Below are positions 62,622-64,000 of a DNA stretch of 64,000 bases, piece by piece. The stretch lies in the NCBI GenBank assembly GCA_964574635.1, contig CAZNOG010000011.1:1-64000 (forward strand). The letters are read 5' to 3'. The stretch comes from CAZNOG01 sp964574635 (GTDB lineage Bacteria > Bacteroidota > Bacteroidia > Flavobacteriales_D > Cryomorphaceae). How positions within the stretch are numbered: the first letter of the stretch is position 1; every line of letters begins with the position of its first letter. Under the pieces are notes generated by a model, which worked only from the letters and a program-made list of their open reading frames with translations, did no database searches and was not told the DNA's origin. The position numbers and the translations under genes were made by a program.

Positions 62622-63998
62622 TCAGTCGCGATTCCCCGCGCGCCGGTCGTGGTCGCCGGAGCAGTCGGTGCATTCGAGCCCCGAGTTGGTCATGAGCCAG
62701 TGGTGGCCCACCATGTCGCGGTCGTACGTGTTGGTCACATTCGGTATGTCGTATATAAATGACTTGGATGCGGGGGTGAAGTACACCACGCCGTTGAGCG
62801 GCACGCTGAGCACGTACTCGAGTCGGGGCGACCTCCATTTGGCGTCGGTCCGAAGCGAGTAGTAGGGGAAAATCTTCAGCGAGTCGCCGGTAAACCGATA
62901 CCGGCCCTCGATCATCTCCGCGTTTTCCAACGCCTGCTTCTGACTTCCGCCTCGTGACGAGCGCTCCATGCGCAGTTGAAACTCGCTTCCCCTCGGCCCG
63001 TCTTCTATGGTCAGTTGGTTTTCGCCGTACATCCGCGCGTCCATCGTATCGTCGTCCCATCCCATGGTCCTGCCGGAATAGTAAAACCGCGCGTCGTCGA
63101 ATTTCACTTTCCAAGTCCGGTCGAGGTGACCGAGGTCCAGCACGTCGATCACCAACGTGTCGGCACCGGCCTCCAAGGGAGTAATCCTGTCTGTGAGCGA
63201 TGCCCGTGTGGCGAAATCACGCGACGTACTGATGCCGACGGCGACGATCAAGCCCACACCCACAAAAAACACCACAAGCAGTACGATGGCCGTCAGGCCC
63301 GACAAACCGTTGTACTTGGTCAACAGCGAGATGCCCGTAAGCAAAATGCCGATCAGCGGCACCAAGACCACGGCGACCAAGCCGATGAACAACATCCTGA
63401 GTTCCCTCGGATCGGTGGTGACGGCGCCCAACCAATGGACGAGTTGGTCATCCACGGCCGCGCCGTTTTCCCGAATGACGAAGATCGAGTCGAAGCCGAA
63501 CACGGAGGCCACCAATACGGCGAGTCCAAAGGAAGCGGCGATGATGAACACGATGCCGATGATTTTACCCAAGGCGCGACCGAGGACGCGCAACAGGTCT
63601 ACCAAACCTTCGAACAGATCGGCGAGCAGCTTGCCCAGGCGCTTCCCGAAGTTTTGCAGGTCTTTTTTGGATCCCGCGTGGCGCTTGCCGAATTCGTTCA
63701 CGTCGTCGTTCACGCTTTTAAACGACTCCCTCACCTTTTTGGAAATGCTCTCCACGGTCACCGGTTCGCCGCGCATGCGCAGCTTTTCCGCGGTGGTTTT
63801 GGCTTTGGGAATGATCAACGCCAGAATGATGTAAACCAGCGGCCCCGTGCCGTATACCAACAGCGCGATGACGAAGGCCGCGCGGAGAATCACCGGGTCC
63901 CAACCCAGGTAGGCGCTGATGCCGCTGCACACCCCGAAAATCACTTTGTCGTCCGGGTCGCGGTAGATGCGTCGGGAGGTGTTTCCACCGCCCGCCGC
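62622..63998 (-). CDS. PspC-domain membrane protein (N-terminus outside window)
   Basis: The frame is open to the right edge, so the gene is 5'-partial. At the edge an RRIYRDPDDKVIFGVCSG stretch starts the PspC domain (GVCSGISAYLGWDPVILR ... LVYIILALIIPK). A charged linker (SFKSVNDDVNEFGKRHAG) and four further helices follow, then a soluble beta-rich domain and a Cys-containing tail (LECTDCSGDHDRR). PspC-type proteins respond to envelope stress; the long multi-domain form is common in Bacteroidota. No partner psp gene is visible. Confidence 0.82.
   Translation of the reverse strand, partial: AAGGGNTSRRIYRDPDDKVIFGVCSGISAYLGWDPVILRAAFVIALLVYGTGPLVYIILALIIPKAKTTAEKLRMRGEPVTVESISKKVRESFKSVNDDVNEFGKRHAGSKKDLQNFGKRLGKLLADLFEGLVDLLRVLGRALGKIIGIVFIIAASFGLAVLVASVFGFDSIFVIRENGAAVDDQLVHWLGAVTTDPRELRMLFIGLVAVVLVPLIGILLTGISLLTKYNGLSGLTAIVLLVVFFVGVGLIVAVGISTSRDFATRASLTDRITPLEAGADTLVIDVLDLGHLDRTWKVKFDDARFYYSGRTMGWDDDTMDARMYGENQLTIEDGPRGSEFQLRMERSSRGGSQKQALENAEMIEGRYRFTGDSLKIFPYYSLRTDAKWRSPRLEYVLSVPLNGVVYFTPASKSFIYDIPNVTNTYDRDMVGHHWLMTNSGLECTDCSGDHDRRAGNRD
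63254..63272 (+). repeat. Dispersed motif, copy 8 (coding)
   Basis: CCCACACCCACAAAAAACA inside the PspC gene, antisense to it. It encodes part of a membrane helix (FFVGVG), so it may be a coincidence. Confidence 0.4.
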
Positions 63999-64000
63999 GC

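Overview
The window is chromosomal DNA of a member of the Bacteroidota, most likely a Flavobacteriales-type organism with fairly GC-rich coding DNA. Evidence: TonB-dependent receptors with N-terminal carboxypeptidase-regulatory-like domains, secreted proteins ending in type IX secretion (T9SS) sorting domains, Bacteroidota -7 promoter boxes (TAnnTTTG) before many genes, few Shine-Dalgarno sites, menaquinone synthesis (menB), and a fused E1 2-oxoacid dehydrogenase. No species is assigned. No rRNA, tRNA, CRISPR or prophage genes were seen.

Layout. 0-6 kb: end of a membrane protein with a dead protease-like domain, then trxB, fbaB and glgB. 6-11.5 kb: a probable copper/heme module: diheme cytochrome, TonB-dependent receptor, small His/Cys-rich exported protein, MbnH-type diheme peroxidase and MbnP-type lipoprotein. 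11.6-21.4 kb: OstA-like protein, purA, STAS protein, Fur regulator, bifunctional RelA/SpoT, fumarylacetoacetase, glyA and a DCC-family protein. 21.4-24.4 kb: DUF1801 protein, CopB-type copper ATPase and a small protein.

24.4-29.1 kb is an AT-richer accessory island: an exported HNH nuclease, a very small gene, a truncated IS4-family copy, the orphaned tail of a T9SS cargo gene, two small exported proteins and a second, full-length copy of the same IS. The two IS copies share an identical 861-bp block containing the same in-frame amber codon.

29.1-64 kb is mostly housekeeping: thioesterase, membrane NDP-sugar epimerase/dehydratase, gcvT-comB-yggS operon, hibernation factor, menB, purC, phoH, SAM hydroxide adenosyltransferase, aroE, DUF368 (PopT-type) transporter, rhodanese, comA, a TPR protein, glmM, cysteine desulfurase, a T9SS FG-GAP/UnbV protein, mnmD, Nudix hydrolase, murQ, a T9SS esterase-like protein, a large TonB-dependent receptor, E1 oxoacid dehydrogenase and the start of a PspC-domain protein running off the right edge.

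The most unusual signal is a short dispersed motif (core CACACCCACAAAAACCC) with about nine exact or near copies. Most lie just after a stop codon, in the same orientation as the upstream gene, in spacers between co-directional genes. Second are the MbnP/MbnH copper module without a visible methanobactin precursor and the duplicated IS with a conserved internal stop.
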